A stretch of DNA of 64,000 nt from Archaeoglobus sulfaticallidus PM70-1 (GCF_000385565.1 NC_021169.1:186001-250000), one strand, 5' to 3'. Counted from the stretch's first letter, positions 36,907 through 45,912 are shown. The notes: generated by a model from the letters alone, not told the origin. Made by a program: numbers and translations.

Positions 36907-39206
36907 TTTTCCACATCCAGATATTTTGAGAGATAGATCTGTCCGAAGCTTATTCCATTATCTCCAGCAGCGGTGTATTCATTTATGTGGACTTTAACCC
37001 CATACTCCTCAGCCTTTTTATATACATGGCGGTTAAAGATCGTGTTATAAGCTACACCACCGCTCAAAACCACAGGCAAGCCTTTTCTCTCAGCAAACCT
37101 GCATGCTATCTCAGCCAGACCTTCGGCAAGGTATGCTATGATTTCTCCAGCTATAACACCTCTGTCCTCCCCATCAGCGTATCTCTCAAGACACTCAACG
37201 AATTTTCTTTTGGTTTTCAGGACGCTGACCTCTCCCTTCCTGCCATCCACAACCCTATCTGCGAACACTGGATACACTCTTCCCTCTCTGCTCCCTCCTA
37301 TCTCAGGTCCATCCGGATCCGTATCGACTGCAATCGCCTCGAGCTTCATTGCTGGCTCCCCCTCATAGGTTCTCCTGAAGCAGACCTCCAGCATTGCCGA
37401 TGCTGCGTCGAGCATTCTGCCTGTGGAAGTTGACAGAATCGTCGATAAATTGCGATCCATCAGGCTCTCGAAAAGCTCAAAGTTTTCATTCTCTCTCAGA
37501 TATTTTTCATACCCTCTCAGCAAATCGTAGTCTCCAAGATAATCGTAAACAAGCGAGAAAAGAATTCTCAAAGGATATTCTCCAGCCAGATCCCCTCCGA
37601 TGAGCCTGAAGTCCTCAAGCCTTCCAATTCTTTCAAATCTGCCTTCCTCAAGATCGATGTAAATGACTTCACCACCCCAGATCGTGCCATCATAACCATA
37701 GCCAACGCCATCAACCGAGATGGCTACGGCCCTGTCGAGGGATTTCTCGTTCATAACAGACATTCCGTGGGCGAAGTGGTGCTGAATCCTGATGAGCCTC
37801 GCATTGATTTTCTCCACCAGCTTTTCAGCGAACTGTGAGGTGTTATAAAGAGGATGAAGATCGCAGAAGACAAAATCCACTGAGTCCATTGACAGAAAAT
37901 TCTGGAAGAAGTTCAGAGATTTCTTGAAGAACTCATTGAATGTTCTGAAATCTGCCGTATTTCCAATGTACTGGCTCTGGATTATCATGCTATCCTTGAG
38001 AAAACAGATCGAGTTGTACAGCTCTGCACCGAGAGCTACCCCGTTATATCTTGATTCAAGCCTGAACGCATGAGGTATAAACCCCCTCGACTTCCTGATT
38101 ATCATCCTCCTCCCATTAACGAATTTGATGACAGAATCATCGATTCTGTTGTTTATCCTGAGATTGTGCACCAGATAGTAATCGAGGTCGAGCTCAAAAA
38201 CTCCATCATCGATGAACATCGGTTCTCCGGGCAGGTTCGCAGAGGTCATCACTATAAAATCTGCCTTCATGTTTTCAAATAGCAGATAATGTGCTGGAGA
38301 ATACGGTAGCATAACACCAATCGTGTCGAGCTCTGGAGCTACAGCGTAAAATGCATCTCTGTTTTTCTTTTTCAAAACCACAATCGGCCTTATATAGCTT
38401 TCCAGCTCATTAGCCTCAGCATTAACAACGGCTATCTCCTTCAGCTTTTCCATGTTCCTGGCCATTATTGCGAAGGGTTGCTGCTCCCTCCTCAGCTTCT
38501 TCCTCAGCTCAAAAACAACATCATCGTCAGTTATGCATGCTATATGGTATCCACCGATGCCCTTTACGGCAATAAAATGAGATGAGTCTATTAGTCTGGC
38601 TGCCATTTTAATGGCCTCATACCCCTCAGCAAGCCTTTCTTTTTTGTGGTTGAACAACAAGTAATCCGGCCCGCATTTTGGACAGGCAATCGACTGGGCA
38701 TAGTACCTTCTGTCCATAACATTCTCATACTCATTCCTGCATTCCTCACATAGGGGAAATTCGCTGAATGTAGTGTTCTCTCGATCGTAGGGCAGTGTTA
38801 TGGCAACCGAGAACCTCGCTCCACAGTCCGTGCATGATATGAACGAGTAGAGATACCTTCTATCGCTCTCATCAAAAAGTTCCTCAAGGCATTTACCGCA
38901 GATCGCAACATCGGGAGGTGGCAGTGAGAGGGCGTCAGCCTTTTTTTCAGCACTTCTCAAAATCAGAAAGTCTTCAGCTTCAAATTCTACAGTCTCAACA
39001 AAAACCTCATCAATTCTCGAAATAGGGGGTTTCTCATCTTTCATCCTTTCAATGAACAGCTCCGGATTCCTGTCAATGACTATCTCAACCGTTCCATTTC
39101 CCATATTCCTGACATAGCCTTTAAGCCCCATAGATTTGGCAAGGCGATACACAAATGGTCTGAAGCCAACCCCCTGAACTACTCCCTTCACAGTCAGTTT
39201 ATACAT
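36903..39206 (-). CDS. hypF: carbamoyltransferase HypF
   Basis: The product (767 residues from ATG 39206) makes the carbamoyl group used for hydrogenase CN ligands. Domain order: acylphosphatase (VKGVVQGVGFRPFVYRLA, residues 3-20), two zinc fingers (CGKCLEELF, SCTDCGA, CEECRNEY, CPKCGP), YrdC-like, then the Kae1-like carbamoyltransferase (RIQHHFAHGMSV, VSVDGVGYGYDGT and VVLSGGVAYN). The start at 39206 begins the acylphosphatase fold directly and sits about 28 nt from a TATA-like ATTTTAAAT. It is translationally coupled to hypE. Confidence 0.96.
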   Translation of the reverse strand: MYKLTVKGVVQGVGFRPFVYRLAKSMGLKGYVRNMGNGTVEIVIDRNPELFIERMKDEKPPISRIDEVFVETVEFEAEDFLILRSAEKKADALSLPPPDVAICGKCLEELFDESDRRYLYSFISCTDCGARFSVAITLPYDRENTTFSEFPLCEECRNEYENVMDRRYYAQSIACPKCGPDYLLFNHKKERLAEGYEAIKMAARLIDSSHFIAVKGIGGYHIACITDDDVVFELRKKLRREQQPFAIMARNMEKLKEIAVVNAEANELESYIRPIVVLKKKNRDAFYAVAPELDTIGVMLPYSPAHYLLFENMKADFIVMTSANLPGEPMFIDDGVFELDLDYYLVHNLRINNRIDDSVIKFVNGRRMIIRKSRGFIPHAFRLESRYNGVALGAELYNSICFLKDSMIIQSQYIGNTADFRTFNEFFKKSLNFFQNFLSMDSVDFVFCDLHPLYNTSQFAEKLVEKINARLIRIQHHFAHGMSVMNEKSLDRAVAISVDGVGYGYDGTIWGGEVIYIDLEEGRFERIGRLEDFRLIGGDLAGEYPLRILFSLVYDYLGDYDLLRGYEKYLRENENFELFESLMDRNLSTILSTSTGRMLDAASAMLEVCFRRTYEGEPAMKLEAIAVDTDPDGPEIGGSREGRVYPVFADRVVDGRKGEVSVLKTKRKFVECLERYADGEDRGVIAGEIIAYLAEGLAEIACRFAERKGLPVVLSGGVAYNTIFNRHVYKKAEEYGVKVHINEYTAAGDNGISFGQIYLSKYLDVEK

Positions 39207-39573
39207 TACAGTCCCTAACCGAAACAAACATTTAAAATTTTGATGGTTTGCTCAACAAAAACGAGAGGTTGATCATAAAAAGCCAAAAATAGCAGTAACT
39301 TCAATCTCGGTTTTCAGGATCAGGACTACATCATAAATCACAAACACAATTCCGATACCAAGTAAGACTTCTCAAGAGCAAAATAGGGTGAATATTTGAC
39401 AGGTCCGCACCATATGAAACAATCAGGGTCTCGAAAAACAGAAGGTGTTGCCGACCAAAAACTAAAGATTATAACCCAAAAATGAATATCTGCTAAGAAC
39501 TATAGCATCAAAAAATTTCAAAATTAAGTTCCGCAAGCGAAAAAATTTTAACTGAAATGCTGAAGGATGTGTT
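39207..39573. promoter_or_regulatory. divergent promoter region between hypF and hypA
   Basis: This 367-bp spacer separates the two hyp operons. A TATA-like ATTTTAAAT (minus strand, about 39231-39239) serves hypF, and AAAAAATTTTAA (about 39540-39551) serves hypA with its leaderless GTG at 39574. The middle (39260-39530) is AT-rich with no open frame or convincing RNA structure that I can see. It is longer than most gaps here and may hold regulatory sites. Confidence 0.4.
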
Positions 39574-39912
39574 GTGCATGAAATGAGCTTTGCATCAGCC
39601 ATAGTTGAGAACGCGCTAAAGCTTGCCGAAAAGCATAACGCTAAGAAGGTTAATTCCATAACAGTAATAGTGGGTGAGCTTTTACTCATAAACCCGGATC
39701 AGCTTGAGTTCTGCTACAGTGTTGCGAGCAAGGGAACTATTCTTGAGAACTCGAAGCTGATAATCGAGGTTTCAAAAGCCGAGATAAAATGCGTTAATTG
39801 CGGTGAGAGGTACGATTCTCCCATATACCTATGTGAGAAATGCGGTGGTTTTGTTTCCGTAAACGGTGGGAAGGATATGATTCTCAAAAAAATCGAGATG
39901 GAGGGGAATTAG
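39574..39912 (+). CDS. hypA: hydrogenase maturation nickel chaperone HypA
   Basis: The 112-residue protein binds nickel through the N-terminal MHE and carries a structural zinc site with two CxxC motifs, CVNCGERYDSPIYLCEKCGG. The start is GTG at 39574, which restores the essential second-position His; an ATG at 39583 would lose it. It delivers nickel to hydrogenase with HypB, which follows directly. The TATA-like element lies about 25-28 nt upstream. Confidence 0.95.
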   Translation: MHEMSFASAIVENALKLAEKHNAKKVNSITVIVGELLLINPDQLEFCYSVASKGTILENSKLIIEVSKAEIKCVNCGERYDSPIYLCEKCGGFVSVNGGKDMILKKIEMEGN

Positions 39913-40560
39913 ATGCACAGAATCGAGATCGATGCTGAAATGGATTTGCTCTCAGAAAATAAGAGACTTGCCGAGAAAAACAGGGAGTACCTAAAGAGCA
40001 AGGGCATAACTGCGATAAACATCATGGGTGCCATAGGCTCTGGAAAGACGCTGCTGATAGAGAAAACCTTGCAGAGTGTTGACTACAGGGTTGGAGTTAT
40101 TCTGGGCGATGTCATATGCAAGGCTGATTACGAGAGGGTTAAAAAATACGATGTCAGTGTTGAGCCAATAAACACCGGCAAGGAATGTCACTTAGACGCT
40201 CACCTGATAAGCCATGTGATTCAGTCCTTCAGCGATGTGGATCTCATCCTGATCGAGAATGTTGGAAACCTCGTATGCCCGGTGGATTTCGATCTTGGAG
40301 AGGATTACAGGGTTGTGATGGTCAGCGTAACTGAGGGGGATGATGTTGTGGAGAAGCATCCGGAGATATTCAGGCTTGCTGATGTGATAATAATCAACAA
40401 GATAGATCTGGCTGAGGCTGTTGAGGCAGATGTCGATAAGATGGTAAGGGACGCAAAAAGGATAAATGGTTCAGCGAGGATCATAAAGATGGATCTCAAG
40501 TCAGGGAAGGGATTTGATGAGTGGCTGGAGTTTTTGAGAGATGCTGTGAAGGTGAGGTAA
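39913..40560 (+). CDS. hypB: hydrogenase nickel incorporation GTPase HypB
   Basis: The 215-residue GTPase has Walker A MGAIGSGKT, ENVGNLVCPVDFDLG with the metal-binding Cys, and NKIDLAE (G4). It lacks the poly-His nickel-storage tail of some bacterial HypB; the N-terminus is only mildly charged. It starts on the base after the hypA stop. It energises nickel insertion into [NiFe] hydrogenase. Confidence 0.96.
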   Translation: MHRIEIDAEMDLLSENKRLAEKNREYLKSKGITAINIMGAIGSGKTLLIEKTLQSVDYRVGVILGDVICKADYERVKKYDVSVEPINTGKECHLDAHLISHVIQSFSDVDLILIENVGNLVCPVDFDLGEDYRVVMVSVTEGDDVVEKHPEIFRLADVIIINKIDLAEAVEADVDKMVRDAKRINGSARIIKMDLKSGKGFDEWLEFLRDAVKVR

Positions 40561-40785
40561 ATGTGTCTGGCTATTCCGGCTGAGGTCGAGGAGGTAAATT
40601 TTCCCATCGCGATAGTGAATTTTGGAGGGACCAGGAAGGAGGTCAGAATAGATCTGCTGCCGGATGTGAGGGTTGGCGACTATGTTCTCGTCCATGTGGG
40701 ATATGCCATTCAGAAGGTTGATGTGAAGGAAGTTGAAGAGCTTGCAGCAATATATCAAAAACTTCAGGAAGAAGGGATTTTATGA
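40561..40785 (+). CDS. hypC: hydrogenase assembly chaperone HypC
   Basis: The 74-residue protein starts MCLAIP, where the N-terminal Cys2 holds the Fe(CN)2CO unit with HypD. The rest is the small OB-type barrel (VRVGDYVLVHVGYAIQKV). It starts directly after hypB and overlaps hypD by 4 nt. Length is typical of the HypC/HupF family. Confidence 0.95.
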   Translation: MCLAIPAEVEEVNFPIAIVNFGGTRKEVRIDLLPDVRVGDYVLVHVGYAIQKVDVKEVEELAAIYQKLQEEGIL

Positions 40786-41855
40786 ACAAAAAAGAGCTTA
40801 TTTCCAAAATATCTGAGAAGATTCACGAAGAGGCCAAAGACGCTGGAAAGATAAAGATAATGCACCTTTGCGGAACCCATGAGGATACGATAACGAAATA
40901 CAACCTCCGTTCTCTGCTCCCAGACAACATAAAGCTCCTCAGTGGCCCGGGATGTCCGGTTTGCATAATCCCGGATGAGGATCTTCAGAAGGTCTTTCAC
41001 CTGATTGAGAAAGAAAATATCATATTCACCACCTTTGGTGATATGGCGAGAGTTCCGCACAACGGCAAATCTCTCTTCTACTACAAGGCGAAAGGATATG
41101 ACATAAGAATCGTTTACAGCATATTCGATGCCATCAAGATCGCCAGAAACTCTAGCAGGACTGTTGTTCACTTCGGTATAGGGTTCGAAACCACGATGCC
41201 GTCAACAGCTTTAGCAATCCTGGATGCTCCTGAAAACTTCTGCGTTTTCAGCTCCCACAGGTACTTCATACCGGCGATGGAGCATCTGATATCGTTGGGG
41301 GTTGAAGTTAACGGGTTCATAAATCCCGGACATGTCTCAACCATCACAGGAATTAAAGCATATGAGAAAATAAAGAAGTACGGCATCCCTCAGATAATCT
41401 CCGGCTTCGAGCCGGAAGATGTTATGCTGAGCATTTTAAAACTGATCAAAGCTATAAAGCGAGGTGATGCGGAGGTTTTCAACGAGTACACGAGGGCCGT
41501 GACCTACGACGGAAATGTTATGGCTCAGAAGGTCATGGATGATGTCTTTTCGGTTGATGACTGGGAGTGGAGGGGATTAGGAGTTGTTCCGAGGTCAGGA
41601 GCTGTGATCAAGGAGGAATACAGCGAGTTCGATGTTGTTAAAGTTTTTGAGGATGCCTTCAGCGATTTTGTTCCGGTGGAGGATAAGGCCAAAAAGGCAT
41701 GCAGATGTGGAGATGTGCTAAGGGGGATAATCACACCTTTAGATTGTCCGCTTTTCAACAAGAGGTGTACACCCAAAGACCCTGTTGGCGCGTGCATGGT
41801 GAGTTTCGAGGGGACATGCAATATCTGGGCTAAATTTGGTGTTGAAAGAAATTAG
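40782..41855 (+). CDS. hypD: hydrogenase maturation protein HypD
   Basis: The 357-residue Fe-S protein assembles the Fe(CN)2CO group with HypC and HypE. Conserved blocks are MHLCGTHEDTITKY, GPGCPVCIIPDED, GFEPEDVM and the C-terminal cysteine set (CRCGDVLRG, DCPLFNKRC, CTPKDPVGACMVS), which binds the [4Fe-4S] cluster. It closes the hypABCD operon; no hydrogenase structural gene is next to it in this window. Confidence 0.96.
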   Translation: MNKKELISKISEKIHEEAKDAGKIKIMHLCGTHEDTITKYNLRSLLPDNIKLLSGPGCPVCIIPDEDLQKVFHLIEKENIIFTTFGDMARVPHNGKSLFYYKAKGYDIRIVYSIFDAIKIARNSSRTVVHFGIGFETTMPSTALAILDAPENFCVFSSHRYFIPAMEHLISLGVEVNGFINPGHVSTITGIKAYEKIKKYGIPQIISGFEPEDVMLSILKLIKAIKRGDAEVFNEYTRAVTYDGNVMAQKVMDDVFSVDDWEWRGLGVVPRSGAVIKEEYSEFDVVKVFEDAFSDFVPVEDKAKKACRCGDVLRGIITPLDCPLFNKRCTPKDPVGACMVSFEGTCNIWAKFGVERN

Positions 41856-42499
41856 ACAGTATTTTTTATCTCAAACTCACATACCTCATCTCCCGTTCCC
41901 CAGCATTTTACCTCCTTAACCAAGTATCTCTTTCCAGTTTTACCCAACAAAATTCCTTCAATTATCCCTTCATCCGTCTTACAGTAAGTGTCATTAATGT
42001 TGGGCAAATCTCTGCACATGTAGCAATCCTCAACGACAAAAGAGTTTGGAGTTATCTCTACAACCTTCCCAAGCCTTAATTTCTCCCATAAATCAGCAAT
42101 ACCTTCATATGTTTCTCCTTCCACCTTATCCGCAAGGAGAAAATAACCAATATCGAGTCCAATTTTCCTAAGAAAAATTTTATTTTCCAGATTTAACAAA
42201 GTAAACGATCGCAGTAAAGCCCTTAGAAATTCACGGTTAGATAATCTAAAACCCTTAAAAACCTCCTGAGGAAGTAGTTGGTTTGGAGTGTTTAAGGTTG
42301 AAATGTAGTATTTTTTGATAAAATTCCTCTCAATTTCGGTTTTTACAACTTTTACCAGTTTCAACTCTGAAAGGATTTTAAGATGATGAGATATTGTAGA
42401 TTTAGATAAGCCAAGTGTTTTTGCAATTTCGGTTGTTGTCTTAGGTTTATCCAGTATTTCAAGGATCTTCAATCTGGTTTCATCTAATTCTCTAAGCAT
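41852..42499 (-). CDS. HTH regulator with C-terminal V4R-type domain
   Basis: The 215-residue protein has an N-terminal ArsR-like winged helix (TTEIAKTLGLSKSTISHHLK, about 17-36). The second half resembles the V4R ligand-binding domain, with five cysteines in YMCRDLP, YCKTDEG, VKCWGTGDEVCEFE, possibly a metal or redox site. It is divergent from rubrerythrin and lies upstream of cydAA', suggesting an oxygen- or metal-responsive regulator. The palindrome at 42518-42532 overlaps its own TATA element. It converges on hypD with a 4-nt overlap. Confidence 0.75.
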   Translation of the reverse strand: MLRELDETRLKILEILDKPKTTTEIAKTLGLSKSTISHHLKILSELKLVKVVKTEIERNFIKKYYISTLNTPNQLLPQEVFKGFRLSNREFLRALLRSFTLLNLENKIFLRKIGLDIGYFLLADKVEGETYEGIADLWEKLRLGKVVEITPNSFVVEDCYMCRDLPNINDTYCKTDEGIIEGILLGKTGKRYLVKEVKCWGTGDEVCEFEIKNTV

Positions 42500-42517
42500 A
42501 ATTGTAACTCTTACTGT

Positions 42518-42532
42518 TAGTATAAAATACTA
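42518..42532. promoter_or_regulatory. palindromic operator candidate between regulator and rubrerythrin
   Basis: TAGTAT-AAA-ATACTA is a perfect 6-bp inverted repeat. It overlaps the leftward TATA element of the HTH-V4R gene (start 42499) and lies about 30 bp upstream of the rightward TATA (GATTTATATT, about 42559-42568) of rubrerythrin. Binding here would autoregulate the HTH gene and could also affect rubrerythrin. A weaker repeat GGTTCG...CAAACC follows at about 42535-42554. Confidence 0.45.
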
Positions 42533-42591
42533 TTGGTTCGAAACATATCAAACCGTAAGATTTATATTGAACAGAGAACAGATATCCAAGC

Positions 42592-43014
42592 ATGGTAGAG
42601 TATGGTGAAAACAGGAACAGGATAGGTGTGACAAAAGGCACAGAGATCGAAGAAGCTGTGACGAATGAGTTCAGAGGAGAGACAATGGAAGTTGGATTGT
42701 ATCTGGCAATGGCAAGACAGGCTGAAAGAGAGGGTTATCCGGAGATCGCCAGAGTTTTGAGGGACATTGCAATGGATGAAGCTTATCACGCATCAAGATT
42801 TGCTGAGCTGAACGGCATGATAAAGGATACCCTTAAAGAGAGTTTGGAATACATGCTTGAGGGTGAAAGGAAAGCAAATGTACATAAGAGGAAGATTGCA
42901 GTTAAAGCCAAAGAACTCGGACTCGATGAGGCCCACGACATATGGGATGAGGCATCAAGAGATGAGTACAGGCACGCAGAGGCTCTGAAAGGTTTATTAG
43001 AAAGATACTTCTAA
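42592..43014 (+). CDS. rubrerythrin-like ferritin-fold protein
   Basis: The 140-residue four-helix protein has di-iron ligands in [14 protein letters not shown] (Glu about 26-30), [10 protein letters not shown], and DEYRHAE near the C-terminus. The rubredoxin-like domain of classical rubrerythrins is absent, as in short sulerythrin-type forms. Such proteins reduce peroxide in anaerobes. It precedes the cytochrome bd-type genes by 25 bp and may share their promoter, consistent with an oxygen-defence unit. Confidence 0.87.
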   Translation: MVEYGENRNRIGVTKGTEIEEAVTNEFRGETMEVGLYLAMARQAEREGYPEIARVLRDIAMDEAYHASRFAELNGMIKDTLKESLEYMLEGERKANVHKRKIAVKAKELGLDEAHDIWDEASRDEYRHAEALKGLLERYF

Positions 43015-43039
43015 TTTTTTATTTTTATTAGGTGATAGG

Positions 43040-44560
43040 ATGCTGGATCAGTGGCTTTCCAGCTATCCTGCCGGATACGATAGAGTTCTTTCGATGATCG
43101 GTATCGAAATCCACTGGATAATCCTGCAGTACATTCTCGGTCTGTCTCTGTTAGCTGTTGTTGCTGAGGTAATATGGCTGAAAACGAAAAAAGAGGAGTG
43201 GGCTAAGATTTCAAGAACGATAGCGAAGGGTTTCATCATAGTTTTCGCAGTTGGTGCAGCAATGGGGACTGCTTCAGAGTTTGGCTTAGTTTTGCTATGG
43301 CCAAATCTGATTGAAGCTGCTGGCAGATACATCTATTTCCCGCTGTATGCTGAGATATTCGCTTTTCTGATGGAAGTCATTTTCATCTACATGTTCTGGT
43401 ACGCGTGGAAAAAGCTGCCTACAAAGGCACACATTGTTGTGGGTATCCTTGCGATAACAGGAGCCTGGTTTTCAGCCTCGATGATAATGAGTGTAAACAG
43501 TTACATGCAGGCCCCTCCGGGAATAATTCCCGCTTACGATAATGGCTGGAGGTTTGATGAGGGTTATCCAAAGCTAACACTCTTCGTTCCAAATGAAATA
43601 GTGTCAGCGTTAGATGTTGAAGTTTTACAATCTCTCGGAACGGATGTGCTGGGTAAAACGGACAACAGTGTGATCGTTGCCCTTCCGGTTTCGATTGTGA
43701 AACAGCTTATCTCTGACGCGTTCAGCGGTAAAACCGTTGGCGAGAGTTTGCTATATGTGGCATTAACAGATGCTGCAAAGAACTCTCTCAAAGATGTGCC
43801 CGCTCTGAATGTTGTTGATGCAATCGTTGCGAATACCGTAAAGGAGGTTGGGGTCTATACAGTAACATTCAAATCTCCAACCTACTTCGCTTCCCTTCTC
43901 CATACACTGTTTGCAGCGATAACCGTTTCATCATTCACGGTTGCTGGAGGTTATGCATTATCATACTCAAGAAAGAATGTGAAGCACGCAAAGCTCGGTT
44001 TGAAGTATGGGCTGTACTTCGCAATAGCATCTCTCGCATTTCAGGGAATTGTCACAGGGCATGAGATGGGCGTGGCTGTTGCGGAATGGAATCCTGAAAA
44101 ATTCGCTGCCATGGAAGCAAACACACCAGCATTTCTCGAAAGGATAGTAGCATATCTGTCCTATGGAAATTTCAATGCAGAGATTCCAGACTACTACCAG
44201 ATACCGGATGATCTCAGACCTCCACTCCTGATTCATTACCTGTACTATGTAAAAATCACCGTTGCAGCAGTTCTCGGGATAATGGCGCTCTTAGCAGCAT
44301 ACATGCTTTACAGAGATAGAGAGGTGTCCTACGGCTACCTGATTATCCTTCCAATAGTTGCACAGGTTGTCAGCTTTCTCGGCTGGGCTGTGAGGGAGAT
44401 CGGAAGAAAACCTTGGACGATATACGGAGTCATGGATGTTGGTACTGCCCATACGATCAACCCCCCTACTCTCGGAGAAGCAGCGATAATATCGCTCTAC
44501 TTCGTTGGGATTCTCGCTGTCCTAACATACTCGACATATAAATTCCTGTGGAGGGGGTAG
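43040..44560 (+). CDS. cydA: cytochrome bd-type oxidase subunit I, archaeal CydAA' type
   Basis: The 506-residue membrane subunit has CydA marks: H25 (IEIHWIIL), E104/E112, H288 (SLLHTLFAA) and GWAVREIGRKPW (448-459). A Q-loop-like stretch with K354 and E360 (EWNPEKFAAMEANTP) suggests quinol binding. At the site of the usual heme b558 Met ligand I read KIT (Thr407). An insert of about 110 residues (160-280) lies between two helices, far longer than in E. coli. It is followed 1 bp later by a second CydA paralog, not CydB. It reduces oxygen with quinol electrons. Confidence 0.85.
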   Translation: MLDQWLSSYPAGYDRVLSMIGIEIHWIILQYILGLSLLAVVAEVIWLKTKKEEWAKISRTIAKGFIIVFAVGAAMGTASEFGLVLLWPNLIEAAGRYIYFPLYAEIFAFLMEVIFIYMFWYAWKKLPTKAHIVVGILAITGAWFSASMIMSVNSYMQAPPGIIPAYDNGWRFDEGYPKLTLFVPNEIVSALDVEVLQSLGTDVLGKTDNSVIVALPVSIVKQLISDAFSGKTVGESLLYVALTDAAKNSLKDVPALNVVDAIVANTVKEVGVYTVTFKSPTYFASLLHTLFAAITVSSFTVAGGYALSYSRKNVKHAKLGLKYGLYFAIASLAFQGIVTGHEMGVAVAEWNPEKFAAMEANTPAFLERIVAYLSYGNFNAEIPDYYQIPDDLRPPLLIHYLYYVKITVAAVLGIMALLAAYMLYRDREVSYGYLIILPIVAQVVSFLGWAVREIGRKPWTIYGVMDVGTAHTINPPTLGEAAIISLYFVGILAVLTYSTYKFLWRG

Positions 44561-44561
44561 G

Positions 44562-45728
44562 ATGATACTCTACTTCCTAGCCTTAGTTTTTGGACTGCAT
44601 ATAGTGCTAGTCAACCTCGGTATTGCCTTCTCAACAGCCATACCTCTGCTCAAAAGAAGGGGCGAGAAAGAGGGTAACTATGCATACATAAAAACTTCAA
44701 AGCAGCTTATGAACTTCTATGCTGCCACATACGCACTTGGAGGTGTTTTCGGCACAGCATTTACTGTATTTCTGCTGAGTTTCTATCCATCCTTCATAGG
44801 ACTTGCCGGACATCTAACATTCGTTCCATTCGGGCTTGCTGTGCTGGCGATAGTGCTTCACTTCTTCGCAATCACAGCCTACTGGTACGGGTGGGACAGA
44901 TGGAGTAGTGATGTGCATTATACCTTAGGCCTGATTTTGCTCGTATCGGTGTATCTAATCCCGATTGGCTTTAGAGCTGTCTCTGCCTTCTTAAATGTAC
45001 CTGAAGGGTTGATACTGACACCAAAACCACATCTCGATGTCATTGCAGCATTTCTGAATCCAACCTTCCTGCCATTGTACTTGAAGAGCATTACAGCAGC
45101 TCTGGCTACCGGTTTCTTTACGATTTCCTCGGCGTACATGCTGAAATACGGCAGAGGAGAGAACGAGGCAATTGAGATCGTCAACAAGTTCATGCCCCTA
45201 GCAGCCATAGCATTCATAGCAACCCTCGTGCTTGGAGCTGTTTATGCAGAGGTGCTCAACATCTATGTGAACTACAAATTCAGCAATGCTTTCGGTGCTC
45301 TGGTTGGTGCAAACGCGAAGTACGATTTCAGCTGGCTTTTCACCATAAAAGTTGTCATGTTCGTGATACAGGCTCTGGCAATCATAGCTTTCCTGAAGAT
45401 CAGAAAGAATCCGGGATATAGCAGGGCAATAGTGCTCGCCGGGCCCGCCTCAATGATAGCAATTTTTGCCGGGGAGATGCTGAATTCATTCAGCCAGTAT
45501 CCATACTTCGTTGCAAAGCTTGGAGATGATGCTTTCGTTTCAAGCATCCCAGAACCAATAAGGACTTTTCTTGCTGAAAGGCTGAGTCTCGAGCTATCAA
45601 ACCCGCTGGCAACATCTTACGAGCTGTATATCATAACGCTGGTCTTCCTTGTACCCTTACTGATCTCAGCATGTGTTTTCCTGTATCTGCTACTGTTCGG
45701 CAGGGAGGTTTCAGAAGTTCCGGAGTAA
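44562..45728 (+). CDS. cytochrome bd-type oxidase paralogous subunit CydA'
   Basis: The 388-residue polytopic protein resembles a second, shorter CydA-type subunit rather than CydB. The N-terminal His13 (FGLHIVLVNLG) matches the heme-ligand His of subunit I, and LNPTFLPLYLKSITAALATG fits the second heme-ligand helix without its His. The GWxxxExGR motif and Q-loop are missing, so it likely lost the quinol site. Archaea use such CydA-CydA' pairs. It starts 1 bp after cydA and is cotranscribed. Confidence 0.8.
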   Translation: MILYFLALVFGLHIVLVNLGIAFSTAIPLLKRRGEKEGNYAYIKTSKQLMNFYAATYALGGVFGTAFTVFLLSFYPSFIGLAGHLTFVPFGLAVLAIVLHFFAITAYWYGWDRWSSDVHYTLGLILLVSVYLIPIGFRAVSAFLNVPEGLILTPKPHLDVIAAFLNPTFLPLYLKSITAALATGFFTISSAYMLKYGRGENEAIEIVNKFMPLAAIAFIATLVLGAVYAEVLNIYVNYKFSNAFGALVGANAKYDFSWLFTIKVVMFVIQALAIIAFLKIRKNPGYSRAIVLAGPASMIAIFAGEMLNSFSQYPYFVAKLGDDAFVSSIPEPIRTFLAERLSLELSNPLATSYELYIITLVFLVPLLISACVFLYLLLFGREVSEVPE

Positions 45729-45861
45729 TTCATCGGAATAATCCAGATTTACGATTTTTACCTTCTTTTAATTACTTTTCTCCAAGCTTTTCTCCAAAAA
45801 ATCCTGTTATAGACAATTAATTTATTTGCGAGATTAATAATCCAACCTTTCTGTTCTCAGC

Positions 45862-45888
45862 TCTCCGAATTGTTAGCTCTTCCGGAGA
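45862..45888. terminator. hairpin between cydA' and the CBS gene
   Basis: TCTCCG (45862-45867) and CGGAGA (45883-45888) form a 6-bp stem with a 15-nt loop. It lies between convergent genes, with a T-run (GTTTTTTAG) about 20 nt on. It may aid termination of cydAA', but archaeal terminators usually need no hairpin. Confidence 0.25.
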
Positions 45889-45912
45889 CTATAGATTAAT
45901 TGAGAGTGTTTT

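Noticed and set aside
39317-39350. Possible minus-strand C/D box pair in the hypF-hypA gap
   Set aside because: ATGATGT is not a full C box, the guide is too short before CTGA, and no second box pair exists.
45760-45800. Direct repeat CTTTTCTCCAA in the cydA' downstream region
   Set aside because: Two copies in a pyrimidine-rich stretch are easily chance; no further structure supports a function.
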